A DNA stretch of 64,000 nt from Dugong dugon (GCA_030035585.1 CM057482.1:47101501-47165500); one strand, 5' to 3'; numbered from the stretch's first letter, positions 44,980 to 57,856 are shown. Numbers and translations: made by a program. The notes: generated from the sequence alone by a model not told the origin.

Positions 44980-47900
44980 ATGACAGCACTAAACTCATAC
45001 CTATCAATAATTACACTGCATGTAAATGGACTAAATGCACCAATAAAGAGACAGAGAGTGGCAGACTAGATAAAAATACACCATCTGTCTATATGATGCC
45101 TACAAGAGACACACCTTAGACTTAAAGACACAAACAAACTAAAACTCAAAGGATGGAAAAAAATACATCAAGCAAACAACACTCAAAAAAAGAGCAGGAG
45201 TGGCGGTATATTAATATTGACAAAACAAAGTCCGACAAAACAGACTTTAAAGTAAAATCCACCACAAAGGATAAGGAAGGACATTATATAATGATTAAAG
45301 GGTAAATACACTAGGAGGATATAACTATAATAAATACTTAGGCACCCAATGACAGGGCTCCAAAATACATAAAACAAACTCTAACTACATTGAAAAGAGA
45401 GAGAGACAGCTCCACAATAATAGTAGGAAACTTCAACATACCACTTTCAGTGAAGGACAGAACATCAAGAAAGAAGTTCGACAAAGACACGGAAGAGCTA
45501 AATGCTACAATCAACCAACTTCATCTCATAGACATATACCGAACACTCCACCCAACAGCAGCCAAGTATACTTTCTTTTCCAACGCACATAGAACATTCT
45601 CCAGAATAGACCACATATTAGGCCATAAAGCAAGCCTTAACCAAATCCAAAGCATTGAAATATTACAAAGCATGTTTTCTAACCATAAAGCCATAAAAGT
45701 ACAAATCAATAACAGACAAAGCAAGGAAAAAAAATCAAACAAATGGAAACTGAACAACACCTTCCTCAAAAACTACTGGGTTATAAAAGAAATTAAGGAT
45801 GGAATAAGGAAATTCATAGAATCAAATGAGAATGAAAACACATTCTACTAGAACCTTTGGGACACAGCAAAAGCACTGCTCCGAAGTCAGGTTATGGCAA
45901 TAAATGCACACATCCAAAAAGAAGAAAGGGCCATAATCAAAACATTAACCCTACAACTGGAACAAGTAGAAAGAGAGCAGCAAAAGAAGCCCTCAGGTGC
46001 CAGAAGAAAGGAAATAATAAGAATTAGAGTAGAATTAAATGAAATAGAGAATAGAAAAACAATTGAAAGAGTTAACAAGACCAAAAGCTGGTTCTTTGCA
46101 AAGATCAACAAAATTGATAAACCATTGGCCAAACTGACAAAAGGAAAACAGTAGAGGAAGCAAATAACCAGCATAAGAAATGAGATGGGTAATATCACAA
46201 TAGACCCAACTAAAATTAAAAGAATCATAACAGAATACTATGAAGAATTGTACTCTAACGAATTTGAAAACCTAGAGGAAATGGACAAATTTCTAGAAAC
46301 ATACTACCTACCTAAACTAACACAAACAGAGGTAGAACAACTAAATAAACCTATAACGAAAGAATAGATTGAAAAGGCAATTTAAAAACTCCCAACAAAA
46401 AAAACGCCCTGGACAGAACACTGGAGAATTCTACCAAACTTTCAGAGAAGAGTTAACACCACTAATACTAAAGGTATTTCAGAGCATAGAAAAGGATGAA
46501 CCACTCCCAAACTCATTCTATAAAGCCAGCATAACCCTGATACCAAAACCGGGTAAAGACACCACAGAAAAAGAAAATTACAGACAAATATCCCTCATGA
46601 ACATTGACACAAAAATCCTCAACAAAATTCTAGCCAATAGAATTCAGCAACATATCAAAAAAATAATTCACCATGATCAAGTGGGATTTATACCAGGTAT
46701 GCAGGGATGGTTCAACATTAGAAAAACAATCAAGGTAATCTATAACATTAATAAAACAAAAGACAAGAACCACATGATCTTATCAATCGATGTAGAAAAG
46801 GCATTTGACAAAGGCCAACGCCCATTCATGATAAAAACTCTCAACAAAATAGGAATAGAAGGGAAATTCCTCAGCATAATGAAGGGTATTTCTACAAAGC
46901 CAACATCATCCTAAATGGAGTTTGAAAGCATTCTCCTTGAGAATGGGAACCAGACAAGGATGCCCTTTATCACCACTCTTATTCAACATTGTGCTGGAGG
47001 TCCTAGCCAGAGCAATTAGGCTAGAAAAAGAAATAAAGGGCACCCAAACAGGCAGGGAAGAAGTCAAAGTATCTCTATTTGCAGATGATATGATCTTATA
47101 CACAGAAAACCCCAAAGAATCCACAAGAAAACTACTGGAACTAATAGAAGTTTTTAGCAAAGTTTCGGGATGCAAGATAAACATAAAAAAATCAGTTGGA
47201 TTCCTTTACACCAACAAAGAGAACCTTGAAGAGGAAATCACCAAATCAATACCATTTACAATAGACTCCAAGACAATAAAATACTTAAGAATAAATCTAA
47301 ACAGAGACGTAAAAGACCTATACAATGAAAACTACAAGACACTACTGCATGAAACCAAAAGAGAACTGCATAAGTGGAAAAACATACCTTGGTCATGGAT
47401 AGGTAGACTCAACATTGTGAAAATGTCAATTCTACCTAATGTGATCTACAGATACAATGCAATCCCGATCCAAATTCCAATGACATTTTTTAATGATATG
47501 GAGAAACAAATCACCAACTTCATATGGAAAGGGAAGAGGCCTCAAATAAGTAAAGCATTACTTAAGAAGAACAAATTGGGAGGCCTCATACTACCTGATT
47601 ATAGAACCTATTATACCACCACAGTAGTCAAAACAGCCTGGTAACTGGTACAACAACAGATACATAGTCCAATCGAACAGAATTGAGAATCCAGATGTAA
47701 ATTCATCCACCTATATCCAGCTGATATTTGACAAAGGCCCAAAGTCTGTTAACTGGGGAAAAGACAGTCTCTTTAAGAAATAGTGCTGGCATAACTGCAT
47801 ATCCATCTGCAAAAAACTAAAACAAGACCCATACCTCACACCATGCACAAAAACTAACTCAAAACGGATCAAACACCTAAATGCAAAATCTAAATGATAA

Positions 47901-48746
47901 AGATCATGGAAGAAAAAATACAGACAATGCTAGGAGTCCTAATACATTGCAGAAACAAAATATGAACCATAAGTAACTATGGACAAACACCAGAAGAGAA
48001 ACTAGATAACTGGGAGCTTCTAAAAATCAAACACTTATGCTCATCAAAAGACTTCACCAAAAGAATCCAAGACAACCTACAGATTGGGAAAAAATTTTTG
48101 GCCATGACAAATCTGATCAGCATCTAATCTCTAAAATCTACAAGATACTGCAAAACTTCAACAGTAAAAAGACAAATAACCCAATTAAAAAATGGGCAAA
48201 GGATATGAACAGGCACTTCACCAAAGAAGACATTCAGGCAGCCAACACATGAAGAAATGCTCATGATCATTAACCATTAGAGAAATGTAAACCAAAACTA
48301 CAGTGAGATACCGTCTCACCCCAACAAGGCTAGCCTTAACCCAAAAAACACAAAATAATAAATGCTGAAGAGGTTGTGGAAAGATTAGAACATTTATACA
48401 CTGTTGGTGGGAATGTAAAATGGTATAACCACTTTGGAAATCGATTTGGCGCTTCCTTAAAAAGCTAGAAATAGAAGTACCATATGATCCAGCTATCCTG
48501 CTCCTTGGAATATGTCCTAGAGAAAGAAATAAGAGCCATCACACGAATAGATACATGCACACCCATGTTCAGTGCAGCACTGTTCACAATAGCAAAAGAT
48601 GGAAACAACCTAGGTGCCCATCAACGGACAAATGGATAAACAAATTATGGTATATTCACACAATGGAATACTATGCAGCAATAAAGAACAATGATGAAGC
48701 TGAGAAACATAACATGGAGGAAGCTGGAGGTCATTATGCTGAGTGA
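44980..48746 (+). pseudogene. L1 ORF2 remnant (endonuclease / reverse transcriptase)
   Basis: The start ATG at 44980 gives MTALNSYLSIITLHVNGLNA, and the end is KHNMEEAGGHYAE before 48746, so the length is close to the usual 1,275 residues. Endonuclease pieces lie at 45390-45851 (TIIVGNFNIPLS; RIDHILGHKASLNQIQSI). RT pieces are at 46369-46914 ([19 protein letters not shown]) and 46922-47644, with an intact LFADDMILY catalytic box. The C-terminal piece is 48555-48746. At least six frame breaks or stops, such as the TAG at about 45849, make it non-functional. Confidence 0.92.
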
Positions 48747-49790
48747 ATTTAGTCAGTCACAGAAGAACAAATATTATATAAGACCACTATTATAAGAACT
48801 CAAGAAAAGGTTTAAACACAGAAGAAAACATTCTTTGATGGTTACGAGTGTGGGCAGGGAGGGTGAGGGTTATTCACTAACTAGATAGCAGACAAGAATT
48901 ATCTTAGGTAAAGTGAAGGATAACACACAATACAGGGGAAGTCAGCCCAATGGGACTAAACCAAACTAAGAAGTTTCCTGAATATAACCAAACACTTCGA
49001 GGGACAGAGTAGCAGGGACAGGGGTCTGGGGACTATGCTTCAGGAGACATCTGGGTCAACTGGCATAACAAAGTTTACTAAGAAAATGTTCTGCATCCTA
49101 CTGTCATTGAGTGGAGTCTGGGGTCTTAAAAGCTTGTGAGCGGCCATCTAAGATGCATCAATTGGTCCCAACCACCTAGAGTAAAGAAGAATGAAGAACA
49201 CCATAGACACAAAGTAAGTATTAGCCCAAGAGACAGAAAGGGCCAATAGACCAGAGACTTCCTCAGCCTGAGAGCAGAAGAACTGGATGGTGCCTGGCTA
49301 CCATCAGTGACCACCCTGACAGGGAAAACAACAGAGTCCCTGATGGAGCAGGAGAAAGGTGGGATGCAGAACTCAAATTCTAGTAAAAGACCAGACTTAA
49401 TGGTCTGACTGAGACTGAAGGAACCCCAGAAAGCATGGCCCCCAGACTTTCTGTCAACCCAGAACTAAAATAATTCCCGAGGCCAACTATTTAGACAAAG
49501 ATTGGACTGGACTATGGGACATAAAATGATACTCGGGAAGAGTATGCTTCTTAGCTCAAGTAGATACATTAGACTAAATGGGCAGCTTCTGTCTGGAGGC
49601 AAGATGAGAAGTCAGAGGGGGTTAGGAGCTGGTTTAATGGACACGGGAAACCAGTGGTGGAAAGGAGGAGTGTGCTGTCACAGTATAGGGAGAGCAATTA
49701 GGGCCACATAACAATGTATGGATAAATTTTTGTATGAGAGACTAACTTGAATTGTAAACTTTCACTTAAACAACAATAACAATGAAAAAA
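48747..49790 (+). repeat. L1 3' UTR
   Basis: The complete tail of the younger L1, including GGGGTCTTAAAAGCTTGTGA and a final AACAATAACAATG before the A-run. It is the antiparallel equivalent of 1-727. Confidence 0.85.
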
Positions 49791-50008
49791 AAAGATTCAT
49801 CAGAAGAGTAAAAAGAACCTATAGACTGGGAAAAATCTTCAGGAATCATGTATCTAATGAGGACCTAATAGCTAAAATATATACAAAAGTTCTACAACTT
49901 AACAACAAAAAAACAAATAATTCAATCAAAAACTGTGCAAAGTACATGAACAGACACTTCACCAAATAGGATATTCAAGGAGCCAACAAACACATGAAAA
50001 TACTCTCA

Positions 50009-50880
50009 TTGTTGTTGTTGTTCAGTGCCATTGAGTTGGTTCTGACTCAGTGATCCTATGTACAACAGAGCGAAACACTGCCCAGTCCTGTGCCATCCTC
50101 ATGATTGTTCCTATGTTTGAGCCCATTGTTACAGCCACCATGTCAATCCATCTAATTAAGGGTCTTCCTCTCTTTCACTGACCCTCTCTCTACTTTACCA
50201 AGCATGATGTCCTTCTTCAGGGACTGGTCCCTCCTGATAACATGACCAAAGTACATGAGATGAAGTCTTGCCATCCTCACTTCTAAGGAGCATTCTGGCT
50301 GTACTTCTTCCAAGACAGATTTGTTCATTCTTCTGGCAGTACATGGTATATTCAATATTCTTCACCAACACCATAATCCAAAGGCATCAATTCTTCTTCA
50401 GTCTTTCTTATTCATTGTCCAGCTTTCACATTCATATGAGGCGGTTGAAAATACCATGGCTTGAGTCAGCCGCACTTCAGTCCTCAAAGTGACACCTTTG
50501 CTTTTTAACACTTTCAACAGATCTTTAGCAGCAAATTTGCCGAATGTAATATGTTGTTTGATTTCTTGACTGCTGCTTCCATGGGTGTTAATTGTGGATC
50601 CAGGTAAAACGAAATGCTTGACAACTTCAATCTTTTCTCCATTTATCATGATGCTGCTTACTGGTCCAGTTGTGAGGATTTTTGTTTTCTTTATGTTGAG
50701 GTGTAATCCATACTGAAGGCTGTAGTCTTTGATCTTTATCAGTAAGTGCTTCAAGTCTAAGCTTTCAGCAAGCAAAGTTTTGTTATCAGCATATGGCAGA
50801 TTGTTAATGAGTCTTCCTCCAATCCTGATGTCACGTTCTTCTTTATATATTCCAGCTTCTTGGATTATTTATTCAGCATA
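50009..50880 (-). mobile_element. RTE LINE fragment (C-terminal ORF and tail)
   Basis: In sense orientation it encodes KILTTGPVSSIMINGEKIEV, then VTLRTEVRLTQAMVFSTASY ECESWTMNKKD, and further on LMYFGHVIRRDQSLKKDIML. These are the hallmark C-terminal motifs of the RTE/BovB reverse transcriptase family. The ORF is split by frameshifts (50775-50398, then 50355-50152). It sits inside the old L1. Confidence 0.92.
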
Positions 50881-50893
50881 CCTACATTAGCCA

Positions 50894-51063
50894 TTAAACC
50901 AAACCAAACCTGTTGCTGTTGAGTTGATTCCGATTCACAGCGATCATGTAGGACAGAGTGGAACTGCCCCATAGGGTTTCCAAGGTAGTGGTTGGTGGAT
51001 TCAAACTGCCAACCTTTTGGTTAGCAGCCAAGCTCTTAACCACAGTGCCAACAGGGCTCCACA
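50894..51063 (-). mobile_element. AfroSINE inside the old L1
   Basis: Reverse copy with GTTGATTCCGATTCACAGCG, GTTTCCAAGGTAGTGGTTGG and AGCTCTTAACCACAGTGCCA. ACATTAGCCATTAAA before and ACATCAGCCATTAAA after are the probable target duplication. Confidence 0.93.
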
Positions 51064-52069
51064 TCAGCCATTAAAGAGATGCACATCAAAGCTACAATGA
51101 GATACCACCTCACCCCTACTAAAATGGCATTGATCTAAAATAATTAATAAACAAAAAATTAAAAAAGCAACAAATGTTGATGAGCATGTGGAGAGACTGG
51201 AACCCTATCCACTGCTGGTGAGACTACAAATGGTACAACCGCTATGGAAAACAAATCACCTCATGGGTTTGGTATTGTTCATTTGAAGACTTAGGGTCAT
51301 GGTCTTGTGGGATAATTCAGTCAAGTGGCATAATATAGTTCTTAAAGTTTATGGTCTACCTCCTAGTTTGGTGAGTAGTGTCTGGGGTCTTAAAAGCTTA
51401 GAGCGGCCATATATGATACAACTATTGGTCTCTATTCATCTCGAGCAAAAGAGAAAGAAGGAAAACCAAGAATCAGAGAAGAACTGGACTACAGGACTAA
51501 TTGTCTACATGAACCACTGCCTCCTCTACCTTGAGATTAGAACTAGATATTGCCTGACCACCACTATCAAACATTCTGATCAGGGACACAACAGACGGAT
51601 CCTTACAGAAAGGGGGAAAATTGTGAAACAGAACTTAAAATTCTTAAAGAATCCAGACTTACTAAACCCACTGAGACTGGAGGAATCCCCAAGACAATTA
51701 CCCTGAGATACGCTTTAAATCTTGAAATGAAACCAGGCCCTGAAGTCACCTTTTAATTAATAGCACATTAGCTCAAAAAGTAAAGCATGTCACCCTTGAA
51801 TACTGCACTTAAAAAAAAAAATTATCTGTAGGAGACCAAATGGACAGCAGTTACTCTAAAGCACAGCTGAGAAGTTTGGGAGGCAGTGAGACCAATTTAA
51901 TGGGAGTGTGACAACTAGAATGGAAATAATGAGAACGCTGATACAATGTGAAGATACGTCGCCAATGTTACTAGAGGTGATGTGTAGAAACTGTTGAGCT
52001 GGAGTGGTTTTACTGTGTATTTTTCACCAAAAATTCACCAAAATATGAAATAAACAAATAAATTAAAAA

Positions 52070-53690
52070 ATGACTGCTTCCTCAACTGGATAAAATAACC
52101 TCAGGAGAGAAATATTTCTCACGAGGAGACACGAGAAGCAGTCTCATCAAAGTCAGGAACAAGTACAAATGTCCATTATCACGACTGTTATTATTATTTT
52201 AACAACTGTTATTATTATTAGACAAGAGAAAGAATTGAGGGTAATATAGAATTGTACAACTAGAAAATCCAAATAAACCAACTAAGAAAGTATTATAATC
52301 TATAAAAGAATCCAGTAAAATGGATAGGTTTAAAATTAATATGGAGTAATCAAGGCTCTTCATAAATATAAACAACAACCACTTCAAAAATATAACAAAA
52401 GAAAAGACCCCACGAAAATAGCAACAAACATGTTCTGCAGGAATGAGAGGGGAGGGGTGAAGACATCCTGAATGGATAAGAAGACTCAAAAGTGTAAAAG
52501 CATGTATTTTTCTCTAAATTAATCCATAAAATCTATAAAATAGTGTAATTGAACTTAAAATCCCAACACAATTTAGAACGATGAAAAAATAAATAACAGA
52601 GAATAACCACTAAAATCGTGAAATAGCATGTGTTAATGTATTAAATACTTTATAAATGTATAACCATGTCAACGTTAAGAGGTACATAATGAGCTCAATG
52701 CAACAGGCTGGCATTTCAAATTTATGGAGAAAATCAATTATTCAATAAATTAAAAAGTCACTCAAGTAGCCACCTGGAAACAAAAGTAAGGTTGGATCCC
52801 TACTTCATACCTTATACTAAAACAAATGACCGCTGTAGTAAAGATGAAAATATAAAAATGAAATTCTAAAAGTACCAGAAGAACCATAGGAGTTAATATT
52901 ATTTACAGTTCAGGAAAACGAAAGAACTTCCTAAGCATGGCACACAACCCAGAAGCCTTAAAAAAAGATTGATTAAATATCTCACCCCTCTCACACACAC
53001 TCATTTCTGCTTGACACAAAACACCATAAACAAGTAAAAAAAAGAAAGAAAAAAAAACAGAAACAAGAAAAGAACATTAGCAACTCATATATCAGCTAAA
53101 AGGCCAATTTCCTTCATATATTAAACTTCCTCCAAATCAGTAAAAAAGATGATTAATAACCAAACAAAAAGAAGATTTAAACAGAGAATCCACACAGAAG
53201 AAAATATAACGGATTCTTAAATACATGGGGAAAATGCTCAAACTCAAGGACAGCAATGCAAATGTGCCTGCAACAAATCATTTCTTAAATCTCAGATTGG
53301 CAACAATCAGAAAGATTGTGGGTCAAGCTGTGAGGAAACAGGCCTTCCATACGCTGCTTCTAGGAGTGTAAACAGATAAGCCTCTTTGGAGACCCGTTTG
53401 GCAACATCTATCAATAAGTGATGCATGAACATGTTTTCACATAAAGTTCAAAGACAAGCAAAACTAATCTGTGGTGTCAGAAATTAGGATAGTGGGAACC
53501 CTTGGGGGTTAGTGAATAGAAGAGGGTACTGGGGGGCTTCGGGGATTCTAAAAAAGCTCTATTTCTTGATGTGCTGGTTATTGGTGTCTTCAGTTTGTGA
53601 AAAATAAATTGAACGGTACACTTACGATTTGTTCACTTTCTGTGTGTTTCATGTTATAAGTCAATGAAACTTATAATGTTATATCATAAT
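52070..53690 (+). mobile_element. Old L1 (L1M) ORF2 3' part
   Basis: Heavily decayed A-rich L1 with recognisable order: ATTAATCCATAAAATCTATA; TTGGATCCCTACTTCATACC; GTTTGGCAACATCTATCAAT. A (TTATTA)n patch lies at about 52180-52220. Confidence 0.65.
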
Positions 53691-53732
53691 GTTCAAAAAC
53701 AGCCTTTTATCCACTTCTACGTATTCATCCCA

Positions 53733-53885
53733 GAAATCAATGGTTTTCAAACAGGAATGATTCTGCTGCTGGTATCTAGTGGGTAGAGGCCAGGGATGCT
53801 GCTAACCATCCTACAGGACAGTCAGCCTGAACAAAGAATTATCTGGCCCAAAATGTCAACAGTGCTGAGGCTGGGAATCCCTGCT
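53733..53885 (+). mobile_element. MER5A hAT-Charlie element
   Basis: TGGTTTTCAAACAGGAATGA, GTATCTAGTGGGTAGAGGCC, AGGGATGCTGCTAACCATCC and TATCTGGCCCAAAATGTCAA are the standard MER5A order. Confidence 0.92.
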
Positions 53886-53899
53886 ATAGATAAAGGGAA

Positions 53900-54310
53900 A
53901 AATAGTAAGCTACAGTGGAGGAGCCTAATTCATCACCTTAGCCAAGGGATCAAGGTTAACACCATCAGCAATAAGACACAATCACACGGGCTCTTCGTAT
54001 CCTTCCCCAAAATGCACAACCTCAATCTAGTAAGCAAACCCAAACTGAATATTAATTGCCCAGTACTCTGCAAAATTGTCAAGGTCATTAAACAAGAGGA
54101 AAGACCAAGGAATTGTCACAGACTGGAAAAGACCAAGGAGACCTGACAACTAAGTGTAATGTGGGATCATGGATTGCTCCTGGATCAGAAAGGGGACATT
54201 CATGGAAAAACTGGTGGAATCCAACTGTACTTTGGTTTTAGCATCCTGTTTTTGCAATTCTTCTTCAAGACTAAAATTGTCTCACAACAAAAAGTTAAAA
54301 AATAACATAA
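53900..54310 (+). mobile_element. Old L1M 3' UTR fragment
   Basis: GACCAAGGAGACCTGACAAC, AAGTGTAATGTGGGATCATG and AGAAAGGGGACATTCATGG are the familiar old L1 3' UTR motifs. Confidence 0.65.
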
Positions 54311-54599
54311 CAATCTATAGGCAAAAAACAAAACAAGGATGAGAATACACTATATCGGTATTGTTAAGAGTAAAAAAGGCAATGTTTACGGTAGTATGGT
54401 AGTGCACTGACATTTGTGTGAAAAAGCAATACATAAAGGGGTACATTTTGGATTTCACACCTTGTGACTATATTACTTATTCAGAGAACAAATAAAATAA
54501 TTTTGAATAATCATGCTGATAGCCAGTGCCTGTGGCAGACATGTTCTTTGCTATAAATCAGTGCACGATCCACAGCGCACGCTTATTAAGTGCTGGTTA

Positions 54600-54812
54600 A
54601 CCAGAGCCAGTTGCCATTGAGTCAATTTCGACTAATGGCGACCCCACGTGTGTCAGAGAAGAACTGTGCCTTATAGGGTTTTCAATGGCTGATTTTTCGG
54701 ACGAAGATCACCAGGTCTTTCTTCTGAGGTGCCTGTGGGTGGTCTCGAACCTCCAGTCTTTTGGTTAGCAGCAGAATGTGTTTACCATTTGCAACAGCCA
54801 GGGACTCTGAGT
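54600..54812 (-). mobile_element. AfroSINE (long subfamily)
   Basis: Reverse copy with GGCGACCCCACGTGTGTCAG, TTTTCAATGGCTGATTTTTC, GGTGGTCTCGAACCTCCAGT and CAGCCAGGGACTCTG. Confidence 0.92.
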
Positions 54813-54864
54813 ATTGGTTAGATGGATTAAAAATGGCAACGTGGCTTTTCCAGACGGAATCCTC

Positions 54865-55385
54865 AAGGGTACTGCCTCATTTCAGCCTTCTTCCTCTCTC
54901 ATCTGGGCCACCACCATCGTTTCTCACAGGCCTTCCTGATTTCAATCTCTTTCACGCCCAACACAGCAGCCATGTCTTTCTAAAACACAGATCTAGTCAC
55001 GTCACTCCTCAACCCAGTTCAAACCCATAGCAGCCCCCGTGACGGCCTTGGAGGAGCTCAGAGCAGGGAGGGACTGGAATTGATATACATAACCTTAACA
55101 GAGAGTCACAGCATTGTCCTCCATATTCTAAAAGGCCAAATCCAATTATCCTGCCTTTGTGAAGTCTTTCCCCCATCCCCACCAGGAAGGGGTCTGAGAG
55201 CACTCCAATTTAAATGGCCCTGCTGCGTGAAAATTCCACAGCCCATTTGTCTCACCTCCTCCATCCCGACCCCCCTGGAGGGCGGCTGCTATGTCTCATC
55301 AGCTCCTCATCTCTGTCAGCCAGAACGCACACGGCAGCACATAGCACATGCTCAATAAAGACCTGCTGAATGAATGAATGAGCAA
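54865..55385 (+). repeat. L2 LINE fragment
   Basis: CATGTCTTTCTAAAACACAG ATCTAGTCACGTCACTCCTC and the end ACATGCTCAATAAAGACCTG CTGAATGAATGAATG are typical of L2. Confidence 0.7.
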
Positions 55386-55464
55386 ACAAAAGAACAAACG
55401 AATGAATACATTCATAAGAAACCCCTGGCTTCAACAGGACTAGGACAAGAACTGACGTACTACT

Positions 55465-55615
55465 CTAAGCAGCATGCTAAGCACACTGTTGGGATTAGCT
55501 TATTTCCTACTCACACCAACCTTGAGAGACAGAAACTATCACTACTCCTATTTTGCATTTGAGGACACGGAGTTAAGTGACTTGCCAAGCTGCAGAACTG
55601 GGACTAGTCCCGACC
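55465..55615 (-). repeat. MIR fragment
   Basis: TCCTATTTTGCATTTGAGGA, AGTTAAGTGACTTGCCAAGC and GAACTGGGACTAG fit a MIR core in reverse. Confidence 0.6.
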
Positions 55616-55874
55616 CCCGGAATACGTACATACTCCTACCCACTGCTTATACTGCCTTGATGACTTCCCACTTTTTTCCTCCCACTTCCTCCCCCTACAA
55701 TCCTGCATCCTCTGTCTCTGCCAGGCCTGAGTACTCAACGCCATCTCATATTTGCAGTGAGATGGAATGCCCCTATACACAGTGACATCCTATTCCTTCT
55801 ATTGGGAATGTTCTATTTGCAAGCATTGTTATTGGCAGCATAACCCTTGGTTTAAATGAAATGCTGCACCTTGG

Positions 55875-56084
55875 GACAGAGTCCTTGGGTGGTACAAACA
55901 GTTAACACACTCGACACTGCTAACTAAAAAGTTGGAGGTCGAGTCCACCCAGGGGTGCCTTGGAAGAAAGTCCTGGTGATCTACTTCCAAAAGATCACAG
56001 CCATTGAAAACCCTATGGAGCACAGTTCTCCTCTGACACACACAGGTTTGCCATGAGCTGAAGTCGACTCAATGGGTATTGGTA
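55875..56084 (+). mobile_element. AfroSINE (long subfamily) with target duplication
   Basis: The head is GAGTCCTTGGGTGGTACAAA, the middle ATCTACTTCCAAAAGATCAC and the tail GAAGTCGACTCAATGGGTAT. An exact 11-bp duplication CTGCACCTTGG lies at 55864-55874 and 56085-56095. Confidence 0.94.
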
Positions 56085-56095
56085 CTGCACCTTGG

Positions 56096-57659
56096 AGCAG
56101 CACGTAAACAGATAAAGGAACAGATAAGGGTGCAGCTGCTCAAGCTGAAATGGGGGTGGGACATGCAGTGAGGTGGGGTGCCCAGACTCACTTAACTCTC
56201 ACCCCAGCAGCCACCCCTGTACATGGAAAGTCACTGGGCCAGTGCAACCAGCGTGGACAATGTATACAGCCCTGTGGTTCTAGCACGTGTTACCTCACTG
56301 GCTACATCTGAGGTTTGGGGAAAGTCACACCAAGTGTGCCTTGAGGCACAGCTCCTCAAGAGAAAGGCGACGACCATTCATGGACTCGAGGCTTCCCCCA
56401 TTTTCCTCAGATGATGGCGTCCCGCTTAAGTACTGGGAAGGTCGTCGATCTTCCCATGACTTTGAGAGCGAGTGCCCTTCCCTGACCTCACTGGGCATAC
56501 CCTGAGGGCACGGGTTTGGAGAGTAGCTCTAACTCCAAACAACATGGAAGGCAAGGTTATGTAACAACCCTCAAAAATGTGTTGGTGATAACACAAGCCA
56601 AAAGGGAGATAAAATAAAATGCTGGAAGCTGGATGAAAAAGTTACTAATTCAAACTTTCCACAAATATGACTGCAGTTTGAAGCCTCCCCTCCCCAGGCC
56701 GGCACGCCAGCTCCCAATGCCAGCCCTGCTCTAGAAGGCTCTCCACTTGCTGGCCGCGGTCACCCTCCCATGCTCCGGAGGGTTGCAGAGACTGTCACCT
56801 GGCCAGGGTGGGGTGAGTGCTGCTGTGGGAGGGCAGGACATGGAGCGGGGTGGGGAGACGAGAAATGAAGGATGACACACAGTTTGCACAGTCTGAAGAA
56901 CTCCCTAAGGAGGCGTCTACTGTAAACTTTCAAACACTTCTGGAAAATTGGGGCCATCTGCTGCCAAAGTCCAACAGATTCAAGAGAGGCCGCAGATGCT
57001 GGGCGGGAAGCAGAGACTCAGACAGGCAGGGCGGTGCTCCACCTGGCACCCAACTCCATGTACTACTGGACAGCCTGTCTGTCTGAAAGGGGCGGGCGTG
57101 CTCTCTGGCTGCCAGCCGCCCACTCTGGCCAGGTACACTGGCATGAAAAGAACGGACTGCCTTCAGATCAGCATTTCCCTAGCCCGGCTCAGTCTGCGAT
57201 CACTGCAAAGCCCTATAAAAAGACAAATACCTGAAACCCCAGAGGTTCTAAAGACTGATTTTACTATTCTCTTGGGGAGATTCTAATGGCCCACCAGGTT
57301 TAGAAACTGCTGACATCAGAAAAAAGAGGACTATTGGTCAAGGGTGGGATTCTGAAACCCTGAGCTTCCTGGATGCTGCAAGGGATCGAGTCTCTATCCA
57401 TCAAGATGCCCATACGAATCTCCATGGGATTTGGGAACAGACAGAAAGAGGCTTTCAAGTCTGGGAGCTACGCATTTGCCGAGAGAGATACGGACGCTGG
57501 AGAGCACTACCTGGAAGTTGCCAGGCTCCCAGAGAGCCAGGAGTGGGAGGACAGCACCGGGATAGATGCAGAAACGAGGAATGGGAGGTGGGCCAACGTG
57601 ATTGTCAGCTGGACAGTCTCTCCTTTCCCACTGGCTCCAGGAAACCAGACAATGGGAAA
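56096..57659. other. Unassigned intronic sequence
   Basis: No recognised exon or repeat. Several overlapping 60-110-codon frames occur (for example 56948-57286 and 57373-57663), but they lack motifs and convincing splice sites. Confidence 0.5.
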
Positions 57660-57856
57660 ATGATAATAGTCAACATTTACTGAGTGCACTAATTCCTTTG
57701 TTACTTGACTCTCACAGCAACCCTATGATGAGTAAGTACAATTATTTTTCCATTGTGCAGATTAGAAAACTGAAGCCTACAGATACTATGCAACTTGCTC
57801 AAGAGTAGAGGCAGGATGTGAACCCTGGGCAGCCGGCTCTAGAGTCTATCTTCTTA
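57660..57856 (-). repeat. MIR SINE
   Basis: GTCAACATTTACTGAGTGCA, CAGCAACCCTATGATGAGTA, ATTGTGCAGATTAGAAAACT and GATGTGAACCCTGGGCAG give nearly the whole MIR in reverse. Confidence 0.85.

Larger units (their letters stand above)
44425..49790 (+). mobile_element. Younger L1 lacking ORF1, with target duplication
   Basis: It opens GGAGGCGGGGTAAAGATGGC with the lineage's 5' start. It has only about 170 bp of 5' UTR, then jumps at 44594-44597 (GAAG) to the inter-ORF region, and continues through ORF2 and a complete 3' UTR with a short A-tail at 49790. AAAGATTTATCAGA (44411-44424) and AAAGATTCATCAGA (49791-49804) form a 14-bp duplication with one mismatch, so the copy inserted as a unit. By comparison with the L1 at 1-7310, about 2.25 kb containing all of ORF1 is missing. 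Confidence 0.9.
42060..52060 (+). mobile_element. Old L1 host element carrying five nested insertions
   Basis: ORF2 reads ITLIPKPD-like sequence from 42085 and an open RT block at 42250-42837. Its later portions lie at 43458-43633, 43980-44424, 49791-50008, 50881-50893 and 51064-51265, and its 3' UTR runs to about 52060 (GGGGTCTTAAAAGCTTAGAG; AAATAAACAAATAAATT). The interruptions are the LTR, two RTE pieces, the younger L1 and an AfroSINE, each listed separately. Confidence 0.8.

Noticed and set aside
56948..57663. Cluster of open frames that could be an unannotated exon
   Set aside because: The frames overlap in several phases and lack convincing splice sites, motifs and known similarity.
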